The translations under genes were made by a program, and so were the position numbers. A stretch of 64,000 bases of DNA from Mycobacterium sp. OAS707 (lineage in GTDB: Bacteria > Actinomycetota > Actinomycetes > Mycobacteriales > Mycobacteriaceae), in the NCBI RefSeq assembly GCF_014873705.1, contig NZ_JADBDS010000003.1, positions 1,302,001-1,366,000 on the forward strand, in the 5' to 3' direction. Positions within the stretch are counted from its first letter, which is position 1, and each line of letters opens with the position of its first letter. Below, piece by piece: positions 8,368 to 16,937 of this stretch. The notes beneath the pieces were generated by a model. The model was not told the DNA's origin and did not search any database. It saw only the letters and a program-made list of their open reading frames with translations.

Positions 8368-8889
8368 CTAGTGGCGTTGATCGCGCATCTTTGCGAACCG
8401 GTCGGACAACCGGCGCATCCGGATCATCAGCGAGGCAGGCGGACTCGTCGTCCCGGCGACATACGCCGCAAACTCCTTGCTGGGCACACCGATGCGCGAA
8501 GCGAACTCGTCAGGGCCGAGACCCGAGCGCTCCAGCAGCGCCTGCACATGGCGGCCGACTTCGGCGCGCTCGTTGGCCTCGAGATGCTCGCGGGTCCGGA
8601 TCAGCACCTCTGAGAGGGCCTTCGAAACGCCGTATGGCCGTGCGGTTTCCAGCACTTCCTCGACCTGGCGTGCAGTCCTGCCGTACGGATCACGCTTGAT
8701 CGCGACGACGATGCGCTGCCAGACGGTGAGGTCGTCGGTCTCCAGCGCCGCGCGAATCGCAGAGGTCGGCCAGAACTCGACGGGCCGGTCATCGGTGGTC
8801 GGTTTGCGGGCACTTCTCGGCGCCGGCGCTCGCGTCGGGCCGGCGACTGCATCGCGTCGCGCATCCCGAATGTCGGGTGCCAACGTCAC
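8368..8889 (-). CDS. Rv0201c-like protein with C-terminal helix-turn-helix
   Basis: A 173-residue protein. The first about 45 residues are basic and probably disordered. The middle contains WQRIVVAIKRDPYGRTARQVEEVLE, and the last 60 residues (LLERSGLGPDEFASRIGVPSKEFAAYVAGTTSPP) look like a Cro/XRE-type helix-turn-helix. The GTG start overlaps the mmpL11 stop (GTGA). Position and length match Rv0201c, of unknown function. A regulatory role is inferred from the HTH only. Confidence 0.7.
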   Translation of the reverse strand: MTLAPDIRDARRDAVAGPTRAPAPRSARKPTTDDRPVEFWPTSAIRAALETDDLTVWQRIVVAIKRDPYGRTARQVEEVLETARPYGVSKALSEVLIRTREHLEANERAEVGRHVQALLERSGLGPDEFASRIGVPSKEFAAYVAGTTSPPASLMIRMRRLSDRFAKMRDQRH

Positions 8890-11795
8890 CTCGCCTCCTC
8901 AAGCATCGCTACCGCCACCGACAGGCAGCGCTCCCTGACCTTGGCCCAATCAGCCTCCGCCTCAGGGCCCGACATCCTGGTGTCGTGCTCGTCTGACGGT
9001 TGTGGATCGGCCAGGCGGCGTACCAACTGGGTGGCGACCCATTGTTTTCGTGAGCGGTCTCCACAGTAGTACCGGTCCATGGACGCCAGCACCACAGCGG
9101 CAGTGTGAGTCTCCATGGAGTCGACCAGTTCGGCAAACTCGGCAAAATCCTTTGTCGTGTTTCGGCACATGACCAGGTAGCTCTTCAGCCGCAGCGTCTC
9201 AGCCCCGGTCGGAACCTGCAACCGGTCGCCGGTCGGCAGCTGCACGTTGGTGGTCTCCACCGGGCTGCTGCGCGCGACCGGTGCGCGTTCGGCGTCGGCC
9301 TCGGTCTCCAGCGCATCCAGTGCCACCGACAGCCTGCCTCGCCAGATGGTCACCGGATGCACCTCGGGCAGGCTGGGCGGCTTGGACTTGCCGTTCTTCA
9401 CGCCATTTGCGGTTGTGCCGCCGTTGCGATGTCCGGCCCCGTTCACGATCGCGGGCATCGGCTGGGTGGGGGGAGCGACGCCTAGCGCGAGCGGGTCGGC
9501 GACGGTAATCGTATCGGGGGCAAGGCTTTTCAGCCTGGCCGCGGACTTGACCACCATCCGGAGGTCGGAGCCTGTCGGCCCCAGCGACGAAATGTTGTCA
9601 GGGATGATGACCAGGTCGGGCAGGTCGACCTTGGGGATCGGCTTTTCGAAGTCCACCGACGGCAGGATGCGGGCCAGCCAGCGTGGCAGCCACCAGTTCC
9701 ATTCGTCGAACATCGCCATCAGCGCGGGCACCAGCACCAGCCGCACCACGGTGGCGTCAACCGCGATCGCGACCGCGCACGCAACGCCGAGCTGAGCGAC
9801 CAACGGCATGCCCGCGAACGCGAACCCGATGAACACCGCGATCATGATCAGCGCGGCGCTGGTGATGGTCCGGGCGCTGGTGCTCACCCCGTACGCGACG
9901 GCGTCGCGGGTGTTCTTGGTCTGCAGGAACCGCTCGCGGATGCGGGTCAGCAAGAAGATCTCGTAGTCCATCGACAGGCCGAACGTCATCGCCAGCACCA
10001 GCGGCGGGATCGTGCTGTCCAGCGACGAGATCGGTTTGAAGCCCAGGTCTTCGAGCCAGCCCCACTGGAAGACGACGACGAGGCTGCCGTAGGCGGCGGC
10101 CACCGACAGCACCGTCATCAGCACGCCCTTGAACGCCAGGAACACCGACCGAATCGAGATGAGCAGCATCACGAACGCGATCAGCGCGACGAACCCGAAC
10201 ACCAACGGCTGGGTTGACGACACCCGGTCGTCGAAGTCCTTGATCAGCGCCGTCGGCCCGCCGACGTCGATGCGTGCTCCTGTGTCGGTCTTCGGCAACT
10301 GTGCGCGCATCCAGTCGACCGTCTCGCGCGCACCCATGTCCTCGGGGTCCACCGACAGCACCGCCGACAGCATCGCGCGCCGGTAGTCATCGCCGAAGAC
10401 GGGCGGCGACACGGTCACCACGTTGGGTCCCTGCGCCATCTTCTGGCGCACCGCGTCGAGCGCGGGCTGTTTGGCCGCCGCGGAGGCCGCATTGCCGTCA
10501 GGGAACGTCACGAGCACACGGACCGGCCCCAGCGCGCCGGGCCCCAGTGCCTGCGCCGCCGCGTTCACGCCGCCACGGATCTCATGCGTCGGCTCGAACT
10601 GGCGCTGCATGCTGTTGCCGAGGACCATCGAGAACGCCGGCGCCGCAAGGGTCAACAGGAACGCCGCGGCCAGCAGCGCCGATGCCCACGGCCGTCGCAT
10701 CACCCATCCGGTCCAGCGGCTCCAAAACCGCGACTGCGTGCTTTCGACGCGGCGCGACCAGTGCAGATACGACGACCGTTTGGCCGCCGCCCGGCCGAAC
10801 GTCGCCAGCACCGCGGGAGTCAGCGTGGTCGACGTCAGTACCGCAACGGCGACGGCGAGGATCGCGCCGGTGGCCATCGACCTCAGCACCGGGGTGTTGA
10901 TCAGGTAGATGCCCGTGACGGACGCGATCACGGTCAGCCCGGAAAGCACGACCGCCAGACCGGAGGTCGCCATCGCGGCGTCGGCCGCTTGCTGGGAATC
11001 GCGGCCCGCACGCAGTTCCTCCCGGAACCGCATGAGAATGAACAGTGAATAGTCGATGGCCAGTGCGATGCCGAACATCGACACCGTCGACGTGACGAAC
11101 ACCGACATCGTGGTGTACATCGACAGCAGATAGACCAGCCCCATGGTCACCACGACCGTGCAGATGCCAAGGACCAGTGGCATCGCCGCGGCCGCCAGCG
11201 AGCCGAAGACCGCGAGCAAAACAATCAGGACGATCGGAAGGTTCCACTGCTCGGCCTGGGCGATGTCGTGTTTGGTGGCCAGTGTCGCGGCCGCACCGAG
11301 TGCCCCCTGCCCGATGACGTAGAGCTTGACCTTGCCGTTCTCGATCTCGCCGGGCTGATCGCCGGTGATGCCGACCTTCTGCCGCAGCTGTTTGGCGACG
11401 TCGACGGCGCCGGTGTTGTTGAAGTCCAACTGCAGGGTGACGACATACGGGCGGTCGGGCTGAGGCGGCGGCTGCTGCGGGTTCGGCGCCACCTTGACGC
11501 TGGGCACCTCGGCGGCGATGCGCTCGAGTTGGGCCACCGCCGCAGTCATGTCCTGGAACGAGGCGTCCGCGCGCGGGGCTGCTACCAGGGCCAACGGGGA
11601 GGCGCCCTGGTCTGGGAAGTGCTGCTCGAGCTCACGCTGCACATGCAGCGACTGGGAGCCTTCGACTTCGAAGCCGCCGCCGGTGAGGTTGCCGGATTGG
11701 TTGGCCGCCAGATAAATGGCGGGAGCCAATAACAGCAGCCAAACCGCGAAGACCGCCCAGCGATATCTGCGCAGGTTGCTGCTCAAGCGCATCAT
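8886..11795 (-). CDS. mmpL11: MmpL11 RND-family envelope lipid exporter
   Basis: A 969-residue RND transporter with 12 predicted membrane helices and two large periplasmic domains. It carries the MmpL proton-relay Asp-Tyr pairs (ALAIDYSLF and GLSMDYEIF) and a C-terminal cytoplasmic tail of about 230 residues. In known systems MmpL11 exports monomeromycolyl diacylglycerol and mycolate wax ester for biofilm and envelope integrity, and has been linked to haem uptake with Rv0203. Start codons ATG-ATG at 11793-11795; no clear ribosome site. Haemophore genes lie divergently upstream, supporting a joint haem or envelope role. Confidence 0.95.
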   Translation of the reverse strand: MMRLSSNLRRYRWAVFAVWLLLLAPAIYLAANQSGNLTGGGFEVEGSQSLHVQRELEQHFPDQGASPLALVAAPRADASFQDMTAAVAQLERIAAEVPSVKVAPNPQQPPPQPDRPYVVTLQLDFNNTGAVDVAKQLRQKVGITGDQPGEIENGKVKLYVIGQGALGAAATLATKHDIAQAEQWNLPIVLIVLLAVFGSLAAAAMPLVLGICTVVVTMGLVYLLSMYTTMSVFVTSTVSMFGIALAIDYSLFILMRFREELRAGRDSQQAADAAMATSGLAVVLSGLTVIASVTGIYLINTPVLRSMATGAILAVAVAVLTSTTLTPAVLATFGRAAAKRSSYLHWSRRVESTQSRFWSRWTGWVMRRPWASALLAAAFLLTLAAPAFSMVLGNSMQRQFEPTHEIRGGVNAAAQALGPGALGPVRVLVTFPDGNAASAAAKQPALDAVRQKMAQGPNVVTVSPPVFGDDYRRAMLSAVLSVDPEDMGARETVDWMRAQLPKTDTGARIDVGGPTALIKDFDDRVSSTQPLVFGFVALIAFVMLLISIRSVFLAFKGVLMTVLSVAAAYGSLVVVFQWGWLEDLGFKPISSLDSTIPPLVLAMTFGLSMDYEIFLLTRIRERFLQTKNTRDAVAYGVSTSARTITSAALIMIAVFIGFAFAGMPLVAQLGVACAVAIAVDATVVRLVLVPALMAMFDEWNWWLPRWLARILPSVDFEKPIPKVDLPDLVIIPDNISSLGPTGSDLRMVVKSAARLKSLAPDTITVADPLALGVAPPTQPMPAIVNGAGHRNGGTTANGVKNGKSKPPSLPEVHPVTIWRGRLSVALDALETEADAERAPVARSSPVETTNVQLPTGDRLQVPTGAETLRLKSYLVMCRNTTKDFAEFAELVDSMETHTAAVVLASMDRYYCGDRSRKQWVATQLVRRLADPQPSDEHDTRMSGPEAEADWAKVRERCLSVAVAMLEEAR

Positions 11796-12110
11796 GAACT
11801 GCTGGATAGCGAACTCCCACTTTCTGCCCGGCGTTGCGAAGCTGAGCCTATATCAGCGTCGTGTAGGGTGACCGGCCCTGAGCAACGCCTTAAGCAGCTC
11901 TAACTCCACTCTCGCAATTGCCTCACCAACCGTTACTCCAGCCTGCGGACTTCCTGCTATTCACCTGCACGTTTCTTCGCTGGATTGGCAGCGGCAGCGA
12001 CGTCGATGGCACTATGTGCGACAGGCCGTTTTGGGGTCACCGAACCCAACTGTCCGATTGCGGAGTGTTTGCGACGTGCCAAAACGTTTGCAAATCGTAA
12101 GGAGTTGTCC
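11796..12110. other. divergent control region, mmpL11 / haemophore
   Basis: A 315-bp non-coding stretch between divergent starts. A GTTTGC direct repeat (12067-12072 and 12086-12091) brackets the palindromic core AAACGTTT near 12082, about 25 bp before the haemophore start. An AAGGAG ribosome site sits at 12099-12104. No match to the IdeR iron box consensus was seen. Nothing else recognisable. Confidence 0.5.
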
Positions 12111-12677
12111 ATGATTTCGTCTGCTAAGACGTTGCGTCGCGGCCTTTATGCGGCGTTCGCTGCGTCGGCGGCCGGTGGCGCCAGCGTCGCTGCCCTGTTG
12201 GGTAACCCAGCCCCGTCGGCAACCGCCGCGACCGATCCGTGCGCGGCCAGTGAACTGGCCAAGACCATCGGGTCGGTGGCCACGTCCATGGGCTACTACC
12301 TCGACAGCCACCCGCAGACCAACCAGGCGTTGACGACGATCTCCCAGCAGCAGGCCGGGCCGCAGTCGCTCGGCTCGGTCAAGGGCTATTTCGACGCCAA
12401 CCCGCAGGCCGCCAAGGACATGCAACAGTTGCAGCAGCCGCTGGTGAGCCTGTCGGCCCGCTGCCAGTTGCCGATCAGCTTGCCGCAGCTGATGGGCCTC
12501 ATGCAGGCCACGCAGCAGCAGGGCGGCGCGGTGCCCGGAGGTTTGCCAGGAGCTCTGCAGGCCGCGCAGACGATGGGCGCAGGCGGTGCTGTGGCGCCGA
12601 CGTCACCGCCGCCCGCAACGGCTGCCACGCAGGGCAGCGGACCGCTGCCGGGGCCGTCGACGCTCACCCCGCGTTAG
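12111..12677 (+). CDS. Haemophore-like haem-binding protein (Rv0203-like), long C-terminal tail
   Basis: A 188-residue secreted protein. A signal peptide (about 1-40) is followed by the haem-binding helical domain with ATDPCAASELAKTIGSVATSMGYYLDSHPQTNQ and LSARCQLPIS, including the two cysteines and the Tyr/His-containing helix seen in Rv0203. Rv0203 (136 aa) carries haem to MmpL11/MmpL3 in M. tuberculosis. Here an extra, mostly Pro/Ala/Gly/Gln-rich tail of about 50 residues is added. ATG at 12111 is supported by AAGGAG 6 nt upstream. Confidence 0.88.
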   Translation: MISSAKTLRRGLYAAFAASAAGGASVAALLGNPAPSATAATDPCAASELAKTIGSVATSMGYYLDSHPQTNQALTTISQQQAGPQSLGSVKGYFDANPQAAKDMQQLQQPLVSLSARCQLPISLPQLMGLMQATQQQGGAVPGGLPGALQAAQTMGAGGAVAPTSPPPATAATQGSGPLPGPSTLTPR

Positions 12678-12839
12678 CGCGGCACGACACGCCCCGACCC
12701 TAGCTGACCTGCGGGTTCGGACTTTGTCGCGATCGGTTATCCGCAAGGCAAGAAAGTCTGCACCCTTTCTGCTTAGCTTTTAAATTGTCGGAACCGCCAA
12801 TGGTTCTCGCTTCTGAACTTCGTCCGAAGGAGCCTGTCC

Positions 12840-13223
12840 ATGTTGCTCTCGGCCCGTACCGCGCGGCGTGCGGTAGCTGGCGTGGTCGGCACCGGCGCGA
12901 TTGCCGGTGCGATGTTGTTTGGCGCACTGCCCTCGGCGATGGCCGACGATCCGGCCAACAACCCGCCGAACTGCACCGCTGCCGACCTGGCCGGGGTGGC
13001 TTCGGGGGTCTCGGCTTCGACGTCGGCTTACCTCTTCACGCATCCGGATGTGAACTGGTTCTTCACCAGTCTCGAAGGGCTGCCGCGTGATCAGGTCCGT
13101 ACCGAGGTGAAGAACTACCTGGACCAGAATCCGCAGACCAAAGCGGATCTCACGGGGATCCGCCAACCACTGGTCGACCTCAAGAACCGCTGCGGTTCAG
13201 CACCTGCACCTGCGATTTCGTAG
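12840..13223 (+). CDS. Second haemophore-like protein, tandem paralogue
   Basis: A 127-residue secreted protein with a signal peptide ending near ALPSAMA. It has the same two-cysteine helical layout as the preceding gene: NCTAADLAGVASGVSASTSAYLFTHPDV, YLDQNPQTKADL and a terminal KNRCG. The shared pattern (Cys, Leu-rich helix, Tyr, HP, NPQ, PLVDLKxRC) indicates a duplication of the haemophore gene. An AAGGAG site precedes the ATG. It ends 5 bp before the response regulator, so the three genes may be transcribed together. Confidence 0.82.
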   Translation: MLLSARTARRAVAGVVGTGAIAGAMLFGALPSAMADDPANNPPNCTAADLAGVASGVSASTSAYLFTHPDVNWFFTSLEGLPRDQVRTEVKNYLDQNPQTKADLTGIRQPLVDLKNRCGSAPAPAIS

Positions 13224-13228
13224 CGCCC

Positions 13229-13948
13229 GTGCGGGTGGGTGAATCGCCCGCGCAGGACAGCGCGAGCCGTACGGTGCTGATGGTCGACGACGACCCTGAC
13301 GTCAGGACCTCCGTGGCCCGCGGGCTGCGGCATTCTGGTTTCGACGTGCGGGTCGCGGCGACCGGTAAAGAGGCGCTGCGGCTGCTCTCCAACGAATCCC
13401 ACGACGCGTTGGTTCTTGATGTGCAGATGCCCGAGCTCGACGGCGTCGCGGTGGTTACCGCGCTGCGGGCGTTGGGCAATGACATCCCGATCTGTGTGCT
13501 GTCCGCGCGTGACACGGTCAACGACCGGATCGCGGGCCTGGAGGCCGGCGCCGATGATTACCTGACCAAGCCGTTCGATCTGGGTGAGTTGGTGGCTCGG
13601 CTGCACGCGCTGCTTCGGCGCGCGAGCAACTCGGAGCAGTCCTCCGACACGATGACCGTGGGGCCGTTGACCATCGACACCGCGCGACGGTTGGTGTTCG
13701 TCGACGGCGAGCGGGTCGAGTTGACCAAGCGAGAGTTCGACCTGCTGGCAGTGCTCGCCGAGAACGCAGGTGTGGTGCTGTCGCGGCAACGGCTGCTCGA
13801 ATTGGTGTGGGGTTACGACTTCGACGTCGACACCAACGTTGCCGACGTGTTCATCTCCTACCTGCGGCGCAAGCTCGAACGCGACGGACTGCCAAGGGTG
13901 ATTCACACGGTTCGCGGGATCGGGTACGTGTTGCGGGACGAGCCGTAG
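13229..13948 (+). CDS. OmpR-family response regulator, PrrA-like
   Basis: A 239-residue regulator. The receiver domain (about 15-127) has the acidic cluster Asp20-Asp22, phosphoacceptor Asp64 in LVLDVQMPELDG, the Ser/Thr switch in LSARD and the Lys in LTKPFD. The winged-helix DNA-binding domain (about 140-238) ends VIHTVRGIGYVLR. It closely resembles mycobacterial PrrA; M. smegmatis is reported to have extra prrAB copies near mmpL3, which fits this position. GTG start at 13229 (a second GTG at 13235 is possible). Its TAG overlaps the kinase GTG by one base. Confidence 0.88.
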   Translation: MRVGESPAQDSASRTVLMVDDDPDVRTSVARGLRHSGFDVRVAATGKEALRLLSNESHDALVLDVQMPELDGVAVVTALRALGNDIPICVLSARDTVNDRIAGLEAGADDYLTKPFDLGELVARLHALLRRASNSEQSSDTMTVGPLTIDTARRLVFVDGERVELTKREFDLLAVLAENAGVVLSRQRLLELVWGYDFDVDTNVADVFISYLRRKLERDGLPRVIHTVRGIGYVLRDEP

Positions 13949-15285
13949 TGAGGCTGCCGCGGTTCCTGCGGTCAGCTTCGTTGCGTACCCGGGTGGCGAT
14001 CGCGTCGGCTGCCGCCGCCGCTGCGGTGGTGGCCGTTTTCACCATCCTCACCTCCGTGGTGCTCGCGAATAACGATGCGGCGCAACTAGATCGGCGACTC
14101 GACTCGATCGTCGACGCCAGCATCAATCCCAACGAAGTGCAGGATCCGCGACGGGGTGTGCTCACCACCGGGCGGTCCAAGTCGACCGGGCAGGTGATGT
14201 TTCAGCGCGGCCTGCAACTGCCGCCGTTGCCGTTGGGCAGTGCCAACGTCGAAGTCAACGATGTCGAGTATCGGGTGCGTACCGTCGCCGTGGACCAGCA
14301 GGGTGGTGTGCTGATGTCGGTCGGCATCCGCGCCGACAGTATCTTGTTGAACCGCGCCAGGATTCCGGCCTACACCGCCGTCGGTGTGGTGACGGTGTTG
14401 ATCGCCGCCGGACTGGGCTGGCTACTGGCCGGCCCAGCGATCCGGCCGCTGCGCCGACTGACCGAGCACACCAAAGCACTTGGCGAAGACGCAGAGGAGA
14501 TGCCCGAGGTGCGCGGCGTGCGCGAGGCCGAGGATCTTTCCGAGGCGATGTCCGCGATGCTGAGCAGGCTGGCCGCCGCCCAGCGGGCCACCACCAACTC
14601 GCTGCAGGCAGCGCAGGACTTCGCCGCCAACGCCGCACACGAACTGCGCACACCGCTGACGGCGATGCGCGCCGACCTCGACACGCTGCGAATCCACGAT
14701 CTCCCGGATGACGAGAGAGCCGAAGTGGTGCAAGATCTTTCGCGCGCGCAGCGTCGCGTGGAGGCGATCATCACCGCGCTTGGGCAGCTCGCGTCCGGCC
14801 AGCTGGCGCAGGTCGAAGACCGCGAGCTCATCGACATCACCGACATGCTCGACCGGGTCGCGCGAGAGAACATGCGCACCGCCGCCGGCGTCGAGATCGA
14901 GGTCGAGGCCGCCGACGATCTCGGACCGATCTGGGGTTGGCCCGGCGGCCTTCGCCTCGCCGTCGACAATCTGGTCCGCAACGCGGTGACACATGGTCAG
15001 GCGACTCGAATTGTGTTGATGGCACGGCGGCTTGCTCATAGCCTGACGATCATCGTCGACGACAACGGCCGCGGTCTGCCCGAGGAAGAGCATCAGGCCG
15101 TGCTTGGCCGGTTCTCCCGCGGCAGCAACGCGGCGCCAGGCGGATCGGGGCTGGGCCTGGCGCTGGTTGCCCAGCAGGCTGCGCTGCACGGCGGGCGCAT
15201 CGAGCTGTCCGACGGACCACTCGGTGGTTTGCGCGCGACGTTGACGGTCTCGACTTCGCCTGAGCCGCCTACCGATTCGGACTAG
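13948..15285 (+). CDS. Sensor histidine kinase, PrrB-like
   Basis: A 445-residue membrane kinase. The first helix (about 17-42), an extracytoplasmic sensor of about 90 residues and a second helix (about 132-154) lead into a HAMP linker and a HisKA domain with phospho-acceptor His231 in NAAHELRTPLTAM. The ATPase domain has the N box (NLVRNAVTHG), G1 (DDNGRGLP), F box (LGRFSRGS) and G2 (GGSGLGLAL). GTG start at 13948 shares a base with the PrrA-like stop. The sensed signal is unknown; co-location with haemophores and mmpL genes suggests an envelope or haem/redox cue. Confidence 0.9.
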   Translation: MRLPRFLRSASLRTRVAIASAAAAAAVVAVFTILTSVVLANNDAAQLDRRLDSIVDASINPNEVQDPRRGVLTTGRSKSTGQVMFQRGLQLPPLPLGSANVEVNDVEYRVRTVAVDQQGGVLMSVGIRADSILLNRARIPAYTAVGVVTVLIAAGLGWLLAGPAIRPLRRLTEHTKALGEDAEEMPEVRGVREAEDLSEAMSAMLSRLAAAQRATTNSLQAAQDFAANAAHELRTPLTAMRADLDTLRIHDLPDDERAEVVQDLSRAQRRVEAIITALGQLASGQLAQVEDRELIDITDMLDRVARENMRTAAGVEIEVEAADDLGPIWGWPGGLRLAVDNLVRNAVTHGQATRIVLMARRLAHSLTIIVDDNGRGLPEEEHQAVLGRFSRGSNAAPGGSGLGLALVAQQAALHGGRIELSDGPLGGLRATLTVSTSPEPPTDSD

Positions 15286-15662
15286 CCCCGGCGCAGCATC
15301 GCCGCCACGGCGCGCCATCCCAGCAGCAGGACTGCCGTCGCTATCGACGCCACCACTATGAAGCTGGTCTGCACACCCGCGGAGGTGGCCTTGCGCAGCA
15401 GCATTCCGCCCACCACGGTGCAGACCCATACCGCGACGCCGGTGGAGATGACCGTGAACGGCCTGCGCCATCCCCGGATCAGGAGCCAACCGAGAGCGGT
15501 GCCGGCCAGAAACGGCCACGCGGTCTGCGCGATGCCTGCGACGGTCAATCCCTCGGCGTGGCTTCGTCGTCCGATCGTGGCGAACACGATCACGCAGACG
15601 ATGTCGGCCAGCAGGGCGATCAGCGCGCGTCGCACCCGCCTGCGCGTGTCATTGATTGGCAA
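15282..15662 (-). CDS. DUF3054-type membrane protein
   Basis: A 126-residue protein with four predicted membrane helices (about residues 12-30, 42-60, 69-86 and 97-118) and the loop IGRRSHAEGLTVAGIAQTAWPFL characteristic of DUF3054. The function is unknown. The stop codons of this gene and the convergent kinase share the palindrome CTAG (15282-15285). It lies 28 bp downstream of the flippase-like gene and may be co-transcribed with it. Confidence 0.78.
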   Translation of the reverse strand: MPINDTRRRVRRALIALLADIVCVIVFATIGRRSHAEGLTVAGIAQTAWPFLAGTALGWLLIRGWRRPFTVISTGVAVWVCTVVGGMLLRKATSAGVQTSFIVVASIATAVLLLGWRAVAAMLRRG

Positions 15663-15690
15663 CGTTCCTCACATCTAAAACGGCTGGGGC

Positions 15691-16827
15691 TCAAGAAGAT
15701 TCGGGTTCGGGATCATGGGGGGCCTCAGGGTCGGGGCTGAACTGCGGCGGCTGTGCGGAGTCGACCGTTGCGTCAGGGTCGATGTCCTTCTCGGTGCGGA
15801 ACATGAAGAAGAACACCACCCAGCCGATCGCGGAGATGAAGATCCAACTGACCAGCCGATAGATGAGCATCGCGGAGATCGCGGAGGCCAGCGTCATGCC
15901 CGACGTCACCAGGCCCGGCACCAGCACCGCCTCGACGACGAGCAGCCCGCCCGGCATCAACGGGATCGATCCGACCGCACGTGCCGCGGCGTACGCCACC
16001 GTCACACCCGCCAGGGACGGGTGCGCACCGGTGGCGTAACAGGCGAAAAGCAGACACCCGACATCGGCGATCCAGTTGAACAGCGACCAGCCGAACGCCT
16101 CGCCGAGCTCGCGGCGCGACAGGCTGACCGACTCCAGCTGGGACAGCGTCTCGCGCCACTTGGTCAAGCCCGTGTCGGAGGGCTTGCCGCGCACCGAGTT
16201 GAACCACGACAGCAGCCGCACCCCGATACCGTCGATGAGTTCGGGGCGGGTCGCGACGGCCTGCGCCAGCACGATCAGCACGAGGAAGCCACCTAGCGAA
16301 AAGATAAGCGACAGTGGGTTTTTGCTCGCACCGAGCATGAAGGCGCCGCCGAGGCCGACGAGCGCAAGCCCAACCACCTGCAGCGCGCCCGACATCACCA
16401 GCTGCCACGACGCCACCACCGGCGACGCGCCCCAGATGCGCTGTTGGCGGTAGATGAAGGTGGCCGACAGCACCGGGCCGCCCGGCAGCGTGGTGGACAA
16501 CGCGTTGCCCCCGTAGAAGGCCGCCTCCGAACGCCATTGCTTGACCTTGACGCCCGCCGACCTCAGCAGGGTGCGCTGAATCTGCGCGAAGCTGTGCATC
16601 GACGACATCGCTGCGACGATCGCGGCCAGCACCCACCACCAGTTCGCGGAGTAGACGCTCTTCCACGCCTTGGCCAACTGGTCCCACACCAGCGTGAGCT
16701 CGGCCGCCAGCACAACGGCTGCGACACCGATGATCGCCCAGCGCAGCCACCAGTATTTGCCCCTGGTAGGGCGCTCCTGGCTGGAGTTTCCCGTCTGCGA
16801 GTCGCTCGCAGGCGCGTCGTGGGACAC
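15691..16827 (-). CDS. LPG-synthase-TM/UPF0104 flippase-like membrane protein, Rv0204c-like
   Basis: A 378-residue polytopic protein, about eight helices, of the YbhN/AglD-type family (the membrane part of lysylphosphatidylglycerol synthases). Visible motifs are FYGGNALSTTLPGGPVLS and a late GSIPLMPGGLLVVEAVL, the two Pro-Gly-Gly segments typical of this group. A role in lipid translocation is likely but unproven. GTG at 16827 is chosen over the upstream TTG at 16869 because a TACCCT -10 element ends exactly 6 nt before it. The C-terminal tail is acidic and proline-rich. Confidence 0.8.
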   Translation of the reverse strand: MSHDAPASDSQTGNSSQERPTRGKYWWLRWAIIGVAAVVLAAELTLVWDQLAKAWKSVYSANWWWVLAAIVAAMSSMHSFAQIQRTLLRSAGVKVKQWRSEAAFYGGNALSTTLPGGPVLSATFIYRQQRIWGASPVVASWQLVMSGALQVVGLALVGLGGAFMLGASKNPLSLIFSLGGFLVLIVLAQAVATRPELIDGIGVRLLSWFNSVRGKPSDTGLTKWRETLSQLESVSLSRRELGEAFGWSLFNWIADVGCLLFACYATGAHPSLAGVTVAYAAARAVGSIPLMPGGLLVVEAVLVPGLVTSGMTLASAISAMLIYRLVSWIFISAIGWVVFFFMFRTEKDIDPDATVDSAQPPQFSPDPEAPHDPEPESS

Positions 16828-16833
16828 GCCAAT

Positions 16834-16839
16834 AGGGTA
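16834..16839 (-). promoter_or_regulatory. -10 element, probable leaderless start of the Rv0204c-like gene
   Basis: On the minus strand TACCCT fits TANNNT and ends 6 nt before the GTG at 16827. No ribosome site is present. The promoter is inferred from spacing. Confidence 0.5.
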
Positions 16840-16925
16840 ACGGTGCAGTTCGCGCAGATAATGGCGCAATCGCAGGCGCGCCGAGGTCGATTCGCGAGAT
16901 GCCCAGCCAGGTGTGTGCCTGCCGT

Positions 16926-16931
16926 TACGCT
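16926..16931 (+). promoter_or_regulatory. -10 element, probable leaderless start of the Rv0205-like gene
   Basis: TACGCT fits TANNNT and ends 6 nt before the ATG at 16938. No Shine-Dalgarno sequence is seen, so transcription probably begins at the start codon. Confidence 0.5.
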
Positions 16932-16937
16932 ACCGGC

